Assembly (NCBI GenBank): GCA_040382235.1
Contig: JBEIFV010000004.1
Location: forward strand, 1-64,000
Length of the DNA stretch: 64,000 nucleotides
From: JAEUOS01 sp040382235
GTDB taxonomy: Bacteria; Pseudomonadota; Gammaproteobacteria; Burkholderiales; JAEUOS01
Reading direction: 5' to 3'
Below the pieces are notes generated by a model. It saw nothing but the letters and a program-made list of their open reading frames with translations, was not told where the DNA came from and did no database searches. A program made the position numbers and the translations under genes. Shown piece by piece: positions 1 to 8,682 of the stretch (its first letter is position 1; each line of letters opens with the position of its first letter).

Positions 1-786
1 CGTCCACTTGACCGATCCGCCCAGGCGATGGGCGGCGAATGCGAGAAGCATGTCTTCAGGGTTGACCGAGGCCCTGGCACCGAACGCGCCGCCGACATCC
101 GGCGCGATCACGCGCATCTGTTGCGTGGCCAGGCCACGCATGCGCGCGATGTCGCCGCGCGCGCGCGCCGGCGACTGGCTCGGCAGCCAGACCGTCAGCA
201 CGGCGCCGTCCCATCGGGCGACGGCGGCGCGGGATTCCATTGGCGCCGCGACCAGCCGTGGCTGACTATGCCGCGCATTGGCACGCAGGATGCTGGTGTG
301 GGCTGGATCAGCGAAGGAGTCACTCTTGTGGTCGAAGCGCAGCACGGTGGCGGCATCTGGAAGCAGGTCGCCGTAGGCCGGCAGTTCGGCATAGTCGATA
401 TCCACCAACTCGGCCGCCGCTTCCGCGGCAGCGCGCGACAGTGCGACGACAAGCGCGATCGGTTGGCCGACCGAGCGCACCGTGCCGTCCGCCAGCAGCG
501 GGCACGGCCATGGATTGAGTGCTGGCGCGATCGGGTTGATCGGCGGGACGCAGGCGCCGGCCAGATCGGCCGCGACGAACACGGCGCGCACATCGGGAGC
601 CGTCAGCGCGGCGCCAATGTCGACCTCCTGCAGGCGTGCGTGGGCGTGCGGGCTGCGCACGAATACCGCATGCAGCATGTCTTCGAAGCAAACATCATGC
701 ACGTACTGGCCGTGGCCTGTGATCAGGCGCGGATCTTCGACACGCGACGGGGCGATCGGAATATGCGGTTGCGAGGTGGCTGACAT
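1..786 (-). CDS. Xanthine dehydrogenase/CO dehydrogenase-family molybdenum-binding large subunit (5' part)
   Basis: The first 262 codons of a molybdopterin cytosine dinucleotide-binding large subunit; the rest lies beyond the left edge. I translated the strand directly. After MSATSQPHIP it reads RVEDPRLITGHGQYVHD, the usual start of the a/b hammerhead domain, then VRSPHAHARL, GQPIALVVA and near the edge APDVGGAFGAR, the start of the Mo-binding domain. Such subunits hydroxylate aldehydes, purines or aromatic heterocycles together with FAD and 2Fe-2S subunits, which are not in the window. An in-frame ATG sits one codon upstream (to 789) and neither start has a strong ribosome site. Family is clear; the substrate cannot be told. 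Confidence 0.9.
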   Translation of the reverse strand, partial: MSATSQPHIPIAPSRVEDPRLITGHGQYVHDVCFEDMLHAVFVRSPHAHARLQEVDIGAALTAPDVRAVFVAADLAGACVPPINPIAPALNPWPCPLLADGTVRSVGQPIALVVALSRAAAEAAAELVDIDYAELPAYGDLLPDAATVLRFDHKSDSFADPAHTSILRANARHSQPRLVAAPMESRAAVARWDGAVLTVWLPSQSPARARGDIARMRGLATQQMRVIAPDVGGAFGARASVNPEDMLLAFAAHRLGGSVKWT

Positions 787-939
787 CATTCACGGCGGGC
801 AGAGGCCCAGTTCGGCCTTTAGCCTGCCTGCGGTGCGGTTAGCGTGTGAAGCGCGATTACAGCGTGATCACGCGTCGCGGGCAATCGATATTTCCTGAAC
901 GATCGTTAAGGAGAAGCTTGTGCGTTTCCAACAGGGATG

Positions 940-1389
940 CTAGGTCGTCGGCACTTCAACCCGGCTTTTCCAGCCACGTCGGCCTTCCTCGACGATGATC
1001 TGCTCATTCAACAGGCGTTCCACCGTGTTGAGCCGCTCCATCACGCGGCCGATGCCGGCGTTGCCGTCTTCCTTGGCGATCCACAGCATGCGCAGGTTGC
1101 GGTCGGCCCACACCGGCACGTTGCCGCGCTTTTCCCAGAGCGCAACCGTCTGCTCGTTGTTGCCAAGCAGGCGCGCGAGGTTCTTTTGCGATAGACGCAG
1201 GCCCAGCCGCACATAGCGAAACTCGCTGCCGGTGAGCCGGCCACGTTTCTTGGTCAGCGCCATGCAAACAGTACGTGCCAGCCCCTCGATATCATCGATC
1301 ACCAGTCCTTTGCCATAAGCGGTGCGCTTTTCCTGATAGCCATTTTCCAGCCAGACATTGCGCAGGCCGGCATCGTTGTAACGAATCAT
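940..1389 (-). CDS. HTH-domain antitoxin/transcriptional regulator
   Basis: 149 residues. Residues about 61-88 (RLGLRLSQKNLARLLGNNEQ and following) form an XRE/MqsA-like helix-turn-helix; the rest has no recognised domain. Its ATG at 1389 overlaps the stop of the upstream DUF4258 gene as ATGA, so the two are translationally coupled. In this layout the toxin precedes the antitoxin, as in HigBA and MqsRA. The antitoxin would neutralise the toxin and repress the shared promoter, where a 7-bp inverted repeat lies. The frame stays open upstream, but that extension lies inside the toxin gene and is not used as the start. Role is inferred from pairing; no catalytic motif is present. Confidence 0.8.
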   Translation of the reverse strand: MIRYNDAGLRNVWLENGYQEKRTAYGKGLVIDDIEGLARTVCMALTKKRGRLTGSEFRYVRLGLRLSQKNLARLLGNNEQTVALWEKRGNVPVWADRNLRMLWIAKEDGNAGIGRVMERLNTVERLLNEQIIVEEGRRGWKSRVEVPTT

Positions 1390-1703
1390 GATGAGGCTCC
1401 TATGAGCATTGCGGTGACAACAATCACATTTGGGTGGTCGTCGCTGATCGCGGCGATGACGCCGGTTTGCGCACCTGCGACGAAACGCTCCATCCGGCAT
1501 TCGATCGACCCTTTCGACAGGTTCGGCTCGGGCGCGCGCCTGATGCGGCCTTTGCGCAGGACTTCAAGCACGATGTCGGCGGGAATGTGGCGCTTGCGCA
1601 TTTGTGTGCGGGCGTGATCGGTAAAAATCACGAGCGTGTTGTCAATCGCGGTCTTGCGAATCCGCGCTTCGAGTTGGTTAGTCGAGAGTCTGAAAACAGA
1701 CAT
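1386..1703 (-). CDS. DUF4258 family putative toxin
   Basis: 105 residues with the DUF4258 pattern: FTDHARTQMRKRHIPADIVLEV near residues 28-49, then GRIRRAPE, CRMERFVAG and a C-terminal IVVTAML strand. The fold is related to RelE/BrnT-type small ribonucleases, and members are often paired with an HTH protein, as here. First gene of a two-gene operon; its stop overlaps the HTH start by 4 bases. The start is chosen because the ATG at 1703 lies just inside the probable promoter/operator at 1710-1728. Toxicity is a family-level inference and has not been shown for this protein. Confidence 0.8.
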   Translation of the reverse strand: MSVFRLSTNQLEARIRKTAIDNTLVIFTDHARTQMRKRHIPADIVLEVLRKGRIRRAPEPNLSKGSIECRMERFVAGAQTGVIAAISDDHPNVIVVTAMLIGASS

Positions 1704-1709
1704 GTGGTC

Positions 1710-1728
1710 ACCTATAGAAATTATAGGT
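1710..1728 (-). promoter_or_regulatory. Promoter/operator of the DUF4258-HTH module
   Basis: Inverted repeat ACCTATA (1710-1716) / TATAGGT (1722-1728) with a 5-base spacer, six bases upstream of the toxin ATG. Read on the minus strand, a perfect TATAAT -10 box lies at 1725-1720, inside the palindrome. Binding of the HTH protein there would block RNA polymerase. No good -35 element was found. The untranslated leader would be very short, about ten bases. Confidence 0.65.
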
Positions 1729-1926
1729 CATTGCCTGGCGACGCGCCGGCAGATCCGAAGAAAGACAACCGAGGGGACCGCGAACGTGCGGCCGGGTATG
1801 CCCGCTTCAGGCAGCCGCTGACATCCGTTCTGCCGGTGCGACTACCGCGGGCGCTGCGAGCTGGATACTCGCCTGCGCGGGCATGACAGCGTTCACTGGC
1901 GGGCTCGGTATCTGCCGCAGCAGACT

Positions 1927-3006
1927 TTAGTGTCGGTGCCCAAGCGGCCGAGCCGCGCCTGCGAAAGCCGCATGGTGGTCACGCAGCAAGTCGCGGCCGA
2001 AGCCACCAGCGCTGCCCGCGGCGAGCCTGGCGCCGAAGTCCTGGCGGAAATCGCGCCAAACCGTGTGGATATGATTGCCGCCGTCTTGCGAGGCATCGAA
2101 TTCGATCAGGAATTGTGCGCCCTGAATGCGGTAGTAGAACCGCCCGCCGCGCACGGTGGCGCCGGCCCAGGCGAAATAGAGGGTGTCGGCGGCACCGGCA
2201 CGCACCCGCGCCAGCCGCGCATCGCGCAGGTCGTCGGCGAAACTCTCGGCGTAGATGTTGATCAGCGCCTGCAGCAGTGTGCGCTGGGCGTCGTTCATTT
2301 CGCTGGCGCGCAGGCCTTCAGGCTTGAGTGGATCCAGCCTGGCCGGGGTGCCGGAGACGATGTCGCCATAGCTGCGCGTATCGATCACCGCGCGCGCGCG
2401 CTGCGCTTCATCGAGTGCGCCCAGCAAAGCCCAGGCGCGATCGGCCTCTTCGCGCAGGGCACGCAGGCCGCGTTTCGGACCACTGCCCACCTCTGCGGGA
2501 TTGGCACCGAAAAAGCTCGGTGCGTCCAGCGCCACGCGCTCACCGGCAAGCGTGAAATTGAGCGACAGGTGATGCCCTTCGAAGCGCCAGCCCCACAGTG
2601 CGGCGCCCGGCTTGCCGAAAATGGCGACGGTGTAGCGGTCGGGGTCGCGGAAGTCGCCCTGCATTTCGCGCAACACCAGTTCGAGTTCGATGATGTTGGT
2701 GACCTTCTCCTGACCGGCACGCGAGAGGGCGGCGGCAAGCAGTGCCTTGACCGCGGCGCGCTCGGCGGGATTCATTTCACCCAGGGTGAGGCCAGCGCGC
2801 GATCCGGGCGTATAGCGCCAGCGCGTACGCTCCGGCGCGTCGAATGCAAGAAGTGCCCTGCGACGATTGTTTTCCCTGAGCGCGGCAACAAAGGCGGCGG
2901 CTGACGAAACCATGCGCGCGGCGCTTGCCGCGGTCGGTGGCGTTTGCGCCAACACAGGACTTGCAGCGCCTGCGGCTACGAATGCAAGAAACCGGCGGCG
3001 CCGCAC
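1927..3006 (-). CDS. DUF3500 domain protein with Tat signal
   Basis: 359 residues. The N-terminus MRRRRFLAFVAAGAASPVLA is a twin-arginine signal peptide, so the folded protein should be exported to the periplasm. The body matches DUF3500: ERTRWRYTPGSR near the start, RGLRALREEADRAW, then SYGDIVSGTP, FAWAG and the conserved NHIHTVWRDFRQDFG near the C-terminus. The usual DFG..LL..H end is stretched here by a short Gly/Ala-rich insert (LAAGSAGGFGRD). No enzymatic function is established for the family. It stands alone, 19 bases before the end of the next minus-strand gene upstream (Uma2). Confidence 0.85.
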   Translation of the reverse strand: MRRRRFLAFVAAGAASPVLAQTPPTAASAARMVSSAAAFVAALRENNRRRALLAFDAPERTRWRYTPGSRAGLTLGEMNPAERAAVKALLAAALSRAGQEKVTNIIELELVLREMQGDFRDPDRYTVAIFGKPGAALWGWRFEGHHLSLNFTLAGERVALDAPSFFGANPAEVGSGPKRGLRALREEADRAWALLGALDEAQRARAVIDTRSYGDIVSGTPARLDPLKPEGLRASEMNDAQRTLLQALINIYAESFADDLRDARLARVRAGAADTLYFAWAGATVRGGRFYYRIQGAQFLIEFDASQDGGNHIHTVWRDFRQDFGARLAAGSAGGFGRDLLRDHHAAFAGAARPLGHRH

Positions 3007-3024
3007 TCTATGGCCCGCCTTGTG

Positions 3025-3579
3025 TCAGACGTTCTCGAAGATCGTCGACAGCGGAACGCTGGCGACGATGCTCTGAAATTCCACCATCGCAAGGCCGGTG
3101 AAATCATGCAGAACAAACAGGTGTTCCGGGTTGCGGCGGAATACCTCGACACTCTTGCGCTCGGGTGCGATCAACACATACTCGACAAGCGTATGCAACT
3201 GACGATAAGCCGCGAACTTCAACCCTCGATCATAGGCAGCGGTTGATTCCGACAAGACTTCGACGACCAGGGTCGGATGCTCGAACACCAGTTCGGTCGC
3301 CAGGTCGCGCGGGTCGCAGGTGACGAACAGGTCCGGGGTGAACACCGCGTCTGCAGCGACAACGCGCAGCTTCATGCCGGTGCTGTAGGACCGGCACGCG
3401 GTGTCCCGCAGATGCGTTTGCAGGGCTACCGTCAGGTTGCGCACGATCTCGCCATGTACGCGCTGCGGGCCGACCATTGCGAACACCTGACCGGTGAAAA
3501 ACTCATGCTTGCCAGGCTGGCTGGCTTCCCACGCCAGATAGCCATCGTAGGTGAGTTGTGTGGTGAGAACGGCGGACAT
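3025..3579 (-). CDS. Uma2 (DUF820) family PD-(D/E)XK nuclease-like protein
   Basis: 184 residues from the ATG at 3579; an in-frame ATG at 3621 would add 14 residues, but the family normally starts just before LTYDGYLAWE. Conserved elements are GKHEFFTGQVFAM, VFTPDLFVTCDP, HPTLVVEVLSEST and AAYRQLHTLVEYVLI, the restriction-endonuclease-like core (E, D, ExL). Uma2 proteins are common in bacteria and cyanobacteria, often in many copies, and have no settled biological role. A second, frameshifted Uma2 gene lies at 33.0-33.5 kb. Confidence 0.85.
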   Translation of the reverse strand: MSAVLTTQLTYDGYLAWEASQPGKHEFFTGQVFAMVGPQRVHGEIVRNLTVALQTHLRDTACRSYSTGMKLRVVAADAVFTPDLFVTCDPRDLATELVFEHPTLVVEVLSESTAAYDRGLKFAAYRQLHTLVEYVLIAPERKSVEVFRRNPEHLFVLHDFTGLAMVEFQSIVASVPLSTIFENV

Positions 3580-3647
3580 GGCGAATGATGGTTCGTAAAC
3601 GGTGGCTTCAGCATACGCCAACCGCGTTATACGGTGCGCATAGCGAT

Positions 3648-4616
3648 CTATTCAACCTTGATATTGGCATCCTTGATGATCTTCGCGTAGCGCGCGATTT
3701 CGTCACGGATATAGGGCGCGAATTGCTCCGGCCCGGCGCCCGAGGCTTCGAAGCCCTGTTCGCCCAGGCGTTCGGCGGCCTGCGGTGAACGCACCGCGCG
3801 CGCTGATTCGCTGGTAAGGCGGGCGGCAATGTCTTTCGGCAGACCGGCCGGACCCCACAGGCCATACCAGGAAACCATCTCGAAGCCGGCCAGCCCGGAT
3901 TCGGCCACTGTCGGCACAGTCGGCATGAAGGGCACGCGCTTGCTGCCGCTGACCGCCAGCGGCCTCAACTTGCCGCGCTTGACCAAGGGTTAGGAGGATG
4001 GCAGTGGATCGATCATCGCACTCGCCTGGCCGCCCAGCAGATCGGTCAGTGCCGGCCCGGCACCTTTGTAGGGCACGATCAGCAGGTCGGGCAGACCGGC
4101 CTGGCGCTTGATGAGTTCTTCCGACAAATGGCCGGCCGAGCCTAGGCCGGAGGTGGCGAAGCTGTATTTCTTGATGTCGGCTTTGACCAAAGCGATGAAT
4201 TCGCGCAGGTTCGCCGCCGGCACGGCCGGATGCGCGGTCACCAGCAGAGGCACCGCGCCCAGGTTGGAGATGGGCGTGAAATCCCTTTGCACGTCGTAGG
4301 GCACGTTGGGCAGGAACAGCGGGTTGGCGACGAAAATCGAGGCCTGCACCAGGAGCGTGTAGCCGTCCGGCGAGGCCTTGGCCACCAGGTCGCTGCCGAC
4401 CGTGCCGTTGGCGCCGGCGCGGTTGTCGACCACGAACTGCTGGCCCATCTGTTCCGACAGGCGTTGCGCCAGCACGCGCGCCACCACATCCACCGTGCCG
4501 CCGGGCGGGTAGGGCACGATCACACGCACCGGTTTGGTGGGGTAAGTCTGGGCGCCGGCAGTGGCGGCAAGCGTCAATGCGACAGCGCAGAGGAAAGTTT
4601 TCAGCAAAAGGTTCAT
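3648..4616 (-). pseudogene. Bug/TctC-type tripartite tricarboxylate transporter receptor, broken by one nonsense codon
   Basis: Signal peptide MNLLLKTFLCAVALTLAATAGA, then YPTKPVRVIVPYPPGG, the Bug family hallmark, and ASPDGYTLL, PLLVTAHP and VPYKGAGPALTDLL. After residue 208 an in-frame TAA at 3990-3992 interrupts ...DPLPSS; the same frame continues with PLVKRGKLRPLAVSG and runs to a normal family C-terminus (ARYAKIIKDANIKVE). Together the two halves give the expected length of about 320 residues with one codon lost. No other damage is visible, so this is either a recent null mutation or a sequence error. It lies just downstream of the DapA-like gene, after a terminator. Confidence 0.85.
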
Positions 4617-4631
4617 GCGGACTCCGGGGTC

Positions 4632-4659
4632 AAAAAAGGCCGCCCAGGTGGGCGGCCTT
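4632..4659 (-). terminator. Rho-independent terminator after the DapA-like gene
   Basis: A perfect 10-bp GC-rich stem (4636-4645 with 4650-4659) closes a four-base loop. On the minus strand it is followed by a run of T (4637-4632). It lies 22 bases beyond the stop of the aldolase gene and just before the Bug pseudogene, so it ends the aldolase transcript and suggests the Bug gene had its own promoter or relied on read-through. Confidence 0.9.
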
Positions 4660-4681
4660 GCGGGCTTTGCATCGTGGTTGG

Positions 4682-5623
4682 TCAGGCGGCGCGTGCCAGC
4701 CTAGGCTCGATCGACCAGCCATATTGCTTGTCCTGGCCAAGTTCGCGCACGATGCGAATACCGCGCGCCAGCGCCTCGCCTTCGAAGTTTTTCAGCGGCT
4801 TGCGCAGCGCACCCACCGGCAGGCCGACCGCGCGCATCAGGCTCTTGATCGCCACCGGGTTGATCACCGAGTAATTGAAGTGGAGCAGCGGCAGCATGCG
4901 CAGGTAGGTTTCCTTGAAGGCTTGCGCTTCGGCGCCGCCCTTCCACGGCGTGGAAATGGTCGCCATTTCGGCCGGCATGATGTTGCCGCCCATGTTGGCC
5001 GTGCCATGCCCGCCCAGCGACATGGTCGGCACCACCAGCCCCAGGCTGGGCGAATCGCAGCACATCACCGTCACATCCGGGCGCGCCGCCAGGACCTGCG
5101 CCACCTGGCCCACGCGGGTGGTCGACTCCTTGTGGATCACGTAATTGGGATGCTTGAAGATGCGCAGAAGGTGGTCCCAATGCAGATCGGTCTTGATGCG
5201 CGGCGGATTGTTGTAGATGCCCAGGGCTAAGTCGGTAGCGTCGGTGATTTCGAGGAAGAAGGCCTCGATGTCGTCTTCCAGCCCGCACAGGTAGGGCGAC
5301 GCGGCGATGATGGCGCCGTCGCCGCCATTGGCTTTCGCCCAGTTGATGTTGTCGACCACCTGTTCCAGTGTGTTGCCGGTGCAGCCATAGAAAAAGTGCA
5401 TGCCGGCCGGCTTCATCTTCGCCGTTTCCACCACCAGGCGCTTCTTTTCCTCAGGCGTGAGGAGCGAAGGTTCACCGGTCGAACCCATGAACAGCATGGC
5501 GACGGTGCCGTTGCGACGTTGAAAATCGATCAGCTCGCGAAAGGCGCCGAAATCGATTTCGCCATTGGCGTTGAACGGGGTGACGGAGGCGACGAAGGAA
5601 CCTTCGATGCGCAGCTTGGACAT
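4682..5623 (-). CDS. Dihydrodipicolinate synthase/N-acetylneuraminate lyase family aldolase
   Basis: 313 residues, a class I (Schiff base) TIM-barrel aldolase of the DapA superfamily. Visible active-site elements are MGSTGE at 46-51 (the GTTGE loop), Tyr137 in LGIYNNPP and the Schiff-base lysine Lys165 in VIHKEST. The start at 5623 is preceded by AGGAG at good spacing; the frame is open further up, but those codons lie in intergenic DNA. The HKES context differs from the GIKDSS of true DapA, so this is more likely a catabolic pyruvate-dependent lyase or a keto-sugar-acid enzyme than the lysine-pathway enzyme. It is flanked by a Bug receptor pseudogene, which fits uptake of a carboxylate. Confidence 0.88.
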   Translation of the reverse strand: MSKLRIEGSFVASVTPFNANGEIDFGAFRELIDFQRRNGTVAMLFMGSTGEPSLLTPEEKKRLVVETAKMKPAGMHFFYGCTGNTLEQVVDNINWAKANGGDGAIIAASPYLCGLEDDIEAFFLEITDATDLALGIYNNPPRIKTDLHWDHLLRIFKHPNYVIHKESTTRVGQVAQVLAARPDVTVMCCDSPSLGLVVPTMSLGGHGTANMGGNIMPAEMATISTPWKGGAEAQAFKETYLRMLPLLHFNYSVINPVAIKSLMRAVGLPVGALRKPLKNFEGEALARGIRIVRELGQDKQYGWSIEPRLARAA

Positions 5624-5906
5624 GGCGGATCTCCTGGCTGGAAACTGGAAGCGGCGGACTCGATGACCGCAATGCGGCATTACCCACCCGAATCGCGAGT
5701 TTCGGGGGGCGATCCACAGCCCCTCGCTGGCCGTCAGGATCAGTCCCGTTTCCATGCATGCGCCCCTGCCGTGACAAGACCGCATCCTGCGTTGTCGCCG
5801 GACAGCCGATGGCGGGGAAGGGCGCTGCGGAATGCTGCCCCGAATCCGGTGTAATTCAATAGCGTTATAGAATTGCGCCGACCATCAACCCAGGAGACAA
5901 CAGGCC

Positions 5907-7013
5907 ATGTCCGCCACCCCGCCGTTTCGCGCCGACCATGTAGGCAGCCTGCTGCGCCCCGAGGCATTGCGCAATGCGTTCAAGTCGCACGCCCGGAAGC
6001 AGATCACGGACAGCGAATTCGCCATCATCCAGGACGCCGCCATCCTCGAGGTACTGAAGCTGCAGGAGGACGTCGGCTTGAAGGTCGCGAATGACGGCGA
6101 GTTCCGCCGCGGTTCGTACTGGGGGCATTGGGTAGCCAAGGTGGAGGGCTTCGGCATTCGCACAGCGGCCTTCAAGTTTCACGACGACCACGGCCACGAA
6201 TCGGATTTCACTGCCGCCGATGTGCGCGCGCCCTTGCGGCGCACCCAGGGCATCTCCACCGACGAATACGCCTTCATCGCAAAGCACACCCGCCTGCACG
6301 GCAAGGTGACCATGCCGTCGCCATCCACCCTGCATTTCTACGGCGGGCGCGACTGTATCGCCGCTGCCGCCTATCCCGACTACAAGGCCTATCTTGCCGA
6401 CCTGGCGCGCATTTTCCGCGAAGAAATCGCGGCCCTGGGTGCGCTCGGCTGCCGCCACATCCAGATCGACGAGGTGCCGCTGGTCATGCTGTGCGATCCG
6501 AAGGTGCGCGATGCGGTCAAGGCCCAGGGTTATGACTGGCAGGAACTGGTGACCGACTACATCGCGGTGACCAACGAATCGGTGAAGGGACGGCCGCCCG
6601 GCATGACCACGGCGATGCATCTGTGCCGCGGCAATTTCAAGGGCAAGTATCTGTCCGAGGGCGGTTATGACGCGGTTGCCGAGCGCATGTTCAATGATCT
6701 CGACATCGACGTCTTTCTGCTGGAGTACGACACCGACCGTGCCGGCGACTTTGCGCCGTTGCGCCATGTGCCGAAGAACAAATCGGTGTCCCTGGGCTTG
6801 ATCACCACCAAATCGGCAGCCCTTGAACCGGTGGATTTGCTGCGCCGACGCATCGATCTGGCAAGCAAGCACATCGACCTGTCGCAACTGGGCATCTGCC
6901 CGCAATGCGGCTTTGCCAGCACGGTGGGCGGCAACGACGTCACGCTGGAAGACGAGATTGCCAAGCTGAAGCTCTTGACCAGCACTGCGCAACAGGTGTG
7001 GGGCAGCGCCTGA
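5907..7013 (+). CDS. MetE C-terminal-like cobalamin-independent methyltransferase family protein
   Basis: 368 residues matching the catalytic half of cobalamin-independent methionine synthase (UROD/MetE-like barrel). It begins FRADHVGSLLRPEALR, contains NDGEFRRGSYWGHW, IQIDEVPLVMLCD and LLEYDTDRAGDFAPL, and ends with LGICPQCGFAS, where the cysteine near residue 334 is the expected zinc ligand. The N-terminal half of true MetE is absent, as in the short methyltransferase II group. It probably moves a methyl or small C1 group to or from a thiol or other acceptor; the substrate is unknown. A GGAG ribosome site precedes the ATG, and a TATAGAAT -10-like box lies at 5866-5873. Confidence 0.85.
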   Translation: MSATPPFRADHVGSLLRPEALRNAFKSHARKQITDSEFAIIQDAAILEVLKLQEDVGLKVANDGEFRRGSYWGHWVAKVEGFGIRTAAFKFHDDHGHESDFTAADVRAPLRRTQGISTDEYAFIAKHTRLHGKVTMPSPSTLHFYGGRDCIAAAAYPDYKAYLADLARIFREEIAALGALGCRHIQIDEVPLVMLCDPKVRDAVKAQGYDWQELVTDYIAVTNESVKGRPPGMTTAMHLCRGNFKGKYLSEGGYDAVAERMFNDLDIDVFLLEYDTDRAGDFAPLRHVPKNKSVSLGLITTKSAALEPVDLLRRRIDLASKHIDLSQLGICPQCGFASTVGGNDVTLEDEIAKLKLLTSTAQQVWGSA

Positions 7014-7031
7014 TCACCCGGAGCGCTGCCC
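7001..7031. terminator. Stem-loop between converging genes
   Basis: Perfect 9-bp inverted repeat GGGCAGCGC (7001-7009) / GCGCTGCCC (7023-7031) with a 13-base loop. It overlaps the stop codon of the methyltransferase gene and lies in the gap before the converging livG end. There is no T-run on either side, so it may be a weak bidirectional terminator or an RNA-stabilising hairpin. Confidence 0.5.
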
Positions 7032-7082
7032 TGCTGGCACCGCGTGCCGTCCTTCACGGGGGAGAATGAGCGATCCCGTCGC

Positions 7083-7868
7083 TCAGCCGGGCGCGAGCGC
7101 GGAAGCGGGCGTGCCGAGGTAAGCCTCGATCACGCGCGGATCGCCCAGTACGGTCGCCGGATCGCCCTGCGTGAGCAGCGCGCCGTAGTTGAGCACCACG
7201 ATGCGATCGGCCAGGTCGGCCACCATCTGCATGTCGTGCTCGACCCACAGCATGGCCGGGCCTTTCTCATGCTTGACGCGCAGGATGAAGCGCGCCAGAT
7301 CCTCCTTTTCCTCGCGGTTGAGACCTGCGGAAGGCTCGTCGAGCAGCATCAGCGCCGGGTTCATCGCCAGTGCGCGCGCAAAGCCGATCACCTTTTGCAA
7401 GCCGAACGAGAGATTGCCGACCTGCTCATGCCGGTAGTGTTCCAGCTCGACAAACTCGATCACCTCCTCGACGGCGCGGCGATGGACGGCCTCCGCGTTG
7501 CGGGTCTTGCCGGAGAACAGTGCCTCGCCCAGCATCGAGGTCCTGATGCCAAGGTGGCGCGCGACCAGCAGGTTGTCCACCACGCTCATGTGCGCAAACA
7601 CTTCCGCATGCTGGAATGTGCGGGCCACGCCCATGGCGGCGATGCGCGACGGGCGCAGGCCATCGAGCCGTGCGCCGCCGAATCGTACTTCGCCCCGGCC
7701 AGGCCGGTAAATGCCGTTGACGCAATTGAGCACGCTGGTCTTGCCGGCTCCGTTCGGCCCGATCAACGCCACCAGTTCGCCGGGATGCACCTCGAAGCTG
7801 ACATCGTGAAACACCGTGAGCCCGCCGAAGGCGAGCGCTAGCGAATCGACTCGCAGCACCTTATCCAT
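7083..7868 (-). CDS. livG: Branched-chain amino acid-type ABC transporter ATP-binding protein LivG
   Basis: 261 residues, a cytoplasmic ATPase of the Liv/HAAT transporter family. Walker A GPNGAGKT is at 37-44, the signature LSFGLQK at 153-159 (LSGGQ diverged, as is common in LivG) and Walker B LMLLDEP at 173-179; the switch histidine lies in VEHDM. Last gene of the minus-strand operon, overlapping the end of livF by 8 bases. With LivF, LivH, LivM and the binding protein it forms a complete importer. The linked acyl-CoA ligase suggests an organic or aromatic acid rather than leucine as substrate. Confidence 0.93.
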   Translation of the reverse strand: MDKVLRVDSLALAFGGLTVFHDVSFEVHPGELVALIGPNGAGKTSVLNCVNGIYRPGRGEVRFGGARLDGLRPSRIAAMGVARTFQHAEVFAHMSVVDNLLVARHLGIRTSMLGEALFSGKTRNAEAVHRRAVEEVIEFVELEHYRHEQVGNLSFGLQKVIGFARALAMNPALMLLDEPSAGLNREEKEDLARFILRVKHEKGPAMLWVEHDMQMVADLADRIVVLNYGALLTQGDPATVLGDPRVIEAYLGTPASALAPG

Positions 7869-8682
7869 ACCACCGCCGGCTGCGCTTGTACTGCTTCACA
7901 TCGCGATAGCTCTTGCGCGCAGCGCCGCCCTGGCCCAGATAGAACTCGCGAATATCCTGATGTGCGCCCAGCTTGGCGGCATCGCCGTCATGCACGATGC
8001 GCCCATTCTCGATCACGTAGCCGTAGTCGGCCGCGGCCAGCGCCACGCCGGCGTTCTGCTCGACCAGCAGGATGGTGAGCCCCAGCTCCTTACGCAATGC
8101 CGCGAGCTTCTGCATCAACTCCTGGACGATCAGCGGCGCCAGCCCCTGCGAGAGTTCATCGACCAGCAACAGTTTGGGCGCACACATCAGGGCGCTGCCG
8201 ATCGCCAGCATCTGCCGTTCACCACCCGAAAGGTAACCGGCTTCGCGCCGTGCCAGCTGCGCCAGCCGCGGGAACTGTGCGTGCACCATTTCCAGCAAGG
8301 CGCTGCGACGCGCGCCGCGCGGCGTGGTCGCCGCCGCGAGGTTCTCGGCCACCGTCAGGTTGTCGAAAACCTTGTCGCGTTCCGGTACCAGCGCGATGCC
8401 CAGTGAGGTGACGCGATGCGGCGCGAAATTCTCGATCGGCTTGCCCATGAAGCGGATCGCGCCGGCCGTGACGCGGGCATCATCGAGACCCAGGAATCCG
8501 GAGATGGCGCGCAGCACCGTGGTCTTGCCGGCGCCATTGGTGCCCATCAAGGCCACCAATTGCCCGGCGCCGACCTTGAGCGAGACACCCTGTACGGCGG
8601 TCATCACGCGGTGGTAGGCTACTTCGATCGCATCGACTTCAAGCAGTGGAATGGCGCCGCCCGCACCCGCCGGGGCCGTCAA
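7861..8682 (-). CDS. livF: ABC transporter ATP-binding protein LivF
   Basis: 273 residues. Walker A GTNGAGKT at 47-54, signature LSGGERQ at 151-157, Walker B LLLVDE at 171-176. The open frame runs far upstream into livM, but that part is antisense-free noise; I place the start at a TTG at 8682, which overlaps the livM stop (TTGA) and has GGAGG six bases upstream, giving MTAPAGAGGAIPLLEV, a normal LivF beginning. The protein has a slightly extended basic C-terminus (YKRSRRWYG). Translationally coupled to livM and overlapping livG. Confidence 0.9.
   Translation of the reverse strand: MTAPAGAGGAIPLLEVDAIEVAYHRVMTAVQGVSLKVGAGQLVALMGTNGAGKTTVLRAISGFLGLDDARVTAGAIRFMGKPIENFAPHRVTSLGIALVPERDKVFDNLTVAENLAAATTPRGARRSALLEMVHAQFPRLAQLARREAGYLSGGERQMLAIGSALMCAPKLLLVDELSQGLAPLIVQELMQKLAALRKELGLTILLVEQNAGVALAAADYGYVIENGRIVHDGDAAKLGAHQDIREFYLGQGGAARKSYRDVKQYKRSRRWYG

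Noticed and set aside
3990..3992. Possible stop-codon read-through or recoding in the Bug gene and in the SDR at 25304
   Set aside because: Both are ordinary TAA codons without a recoding signal, and all intact genes nearby use TAA, TAG and TGA as normal stops. Mutation or error is the simpler explanation.
5624..5906. Coding sequence in the gap between the DapA-like and MetE-like genes
   Set aside because: The open frames are extensions of the flanking genes without conserved sequence; the gap is best read as a divergent control region.
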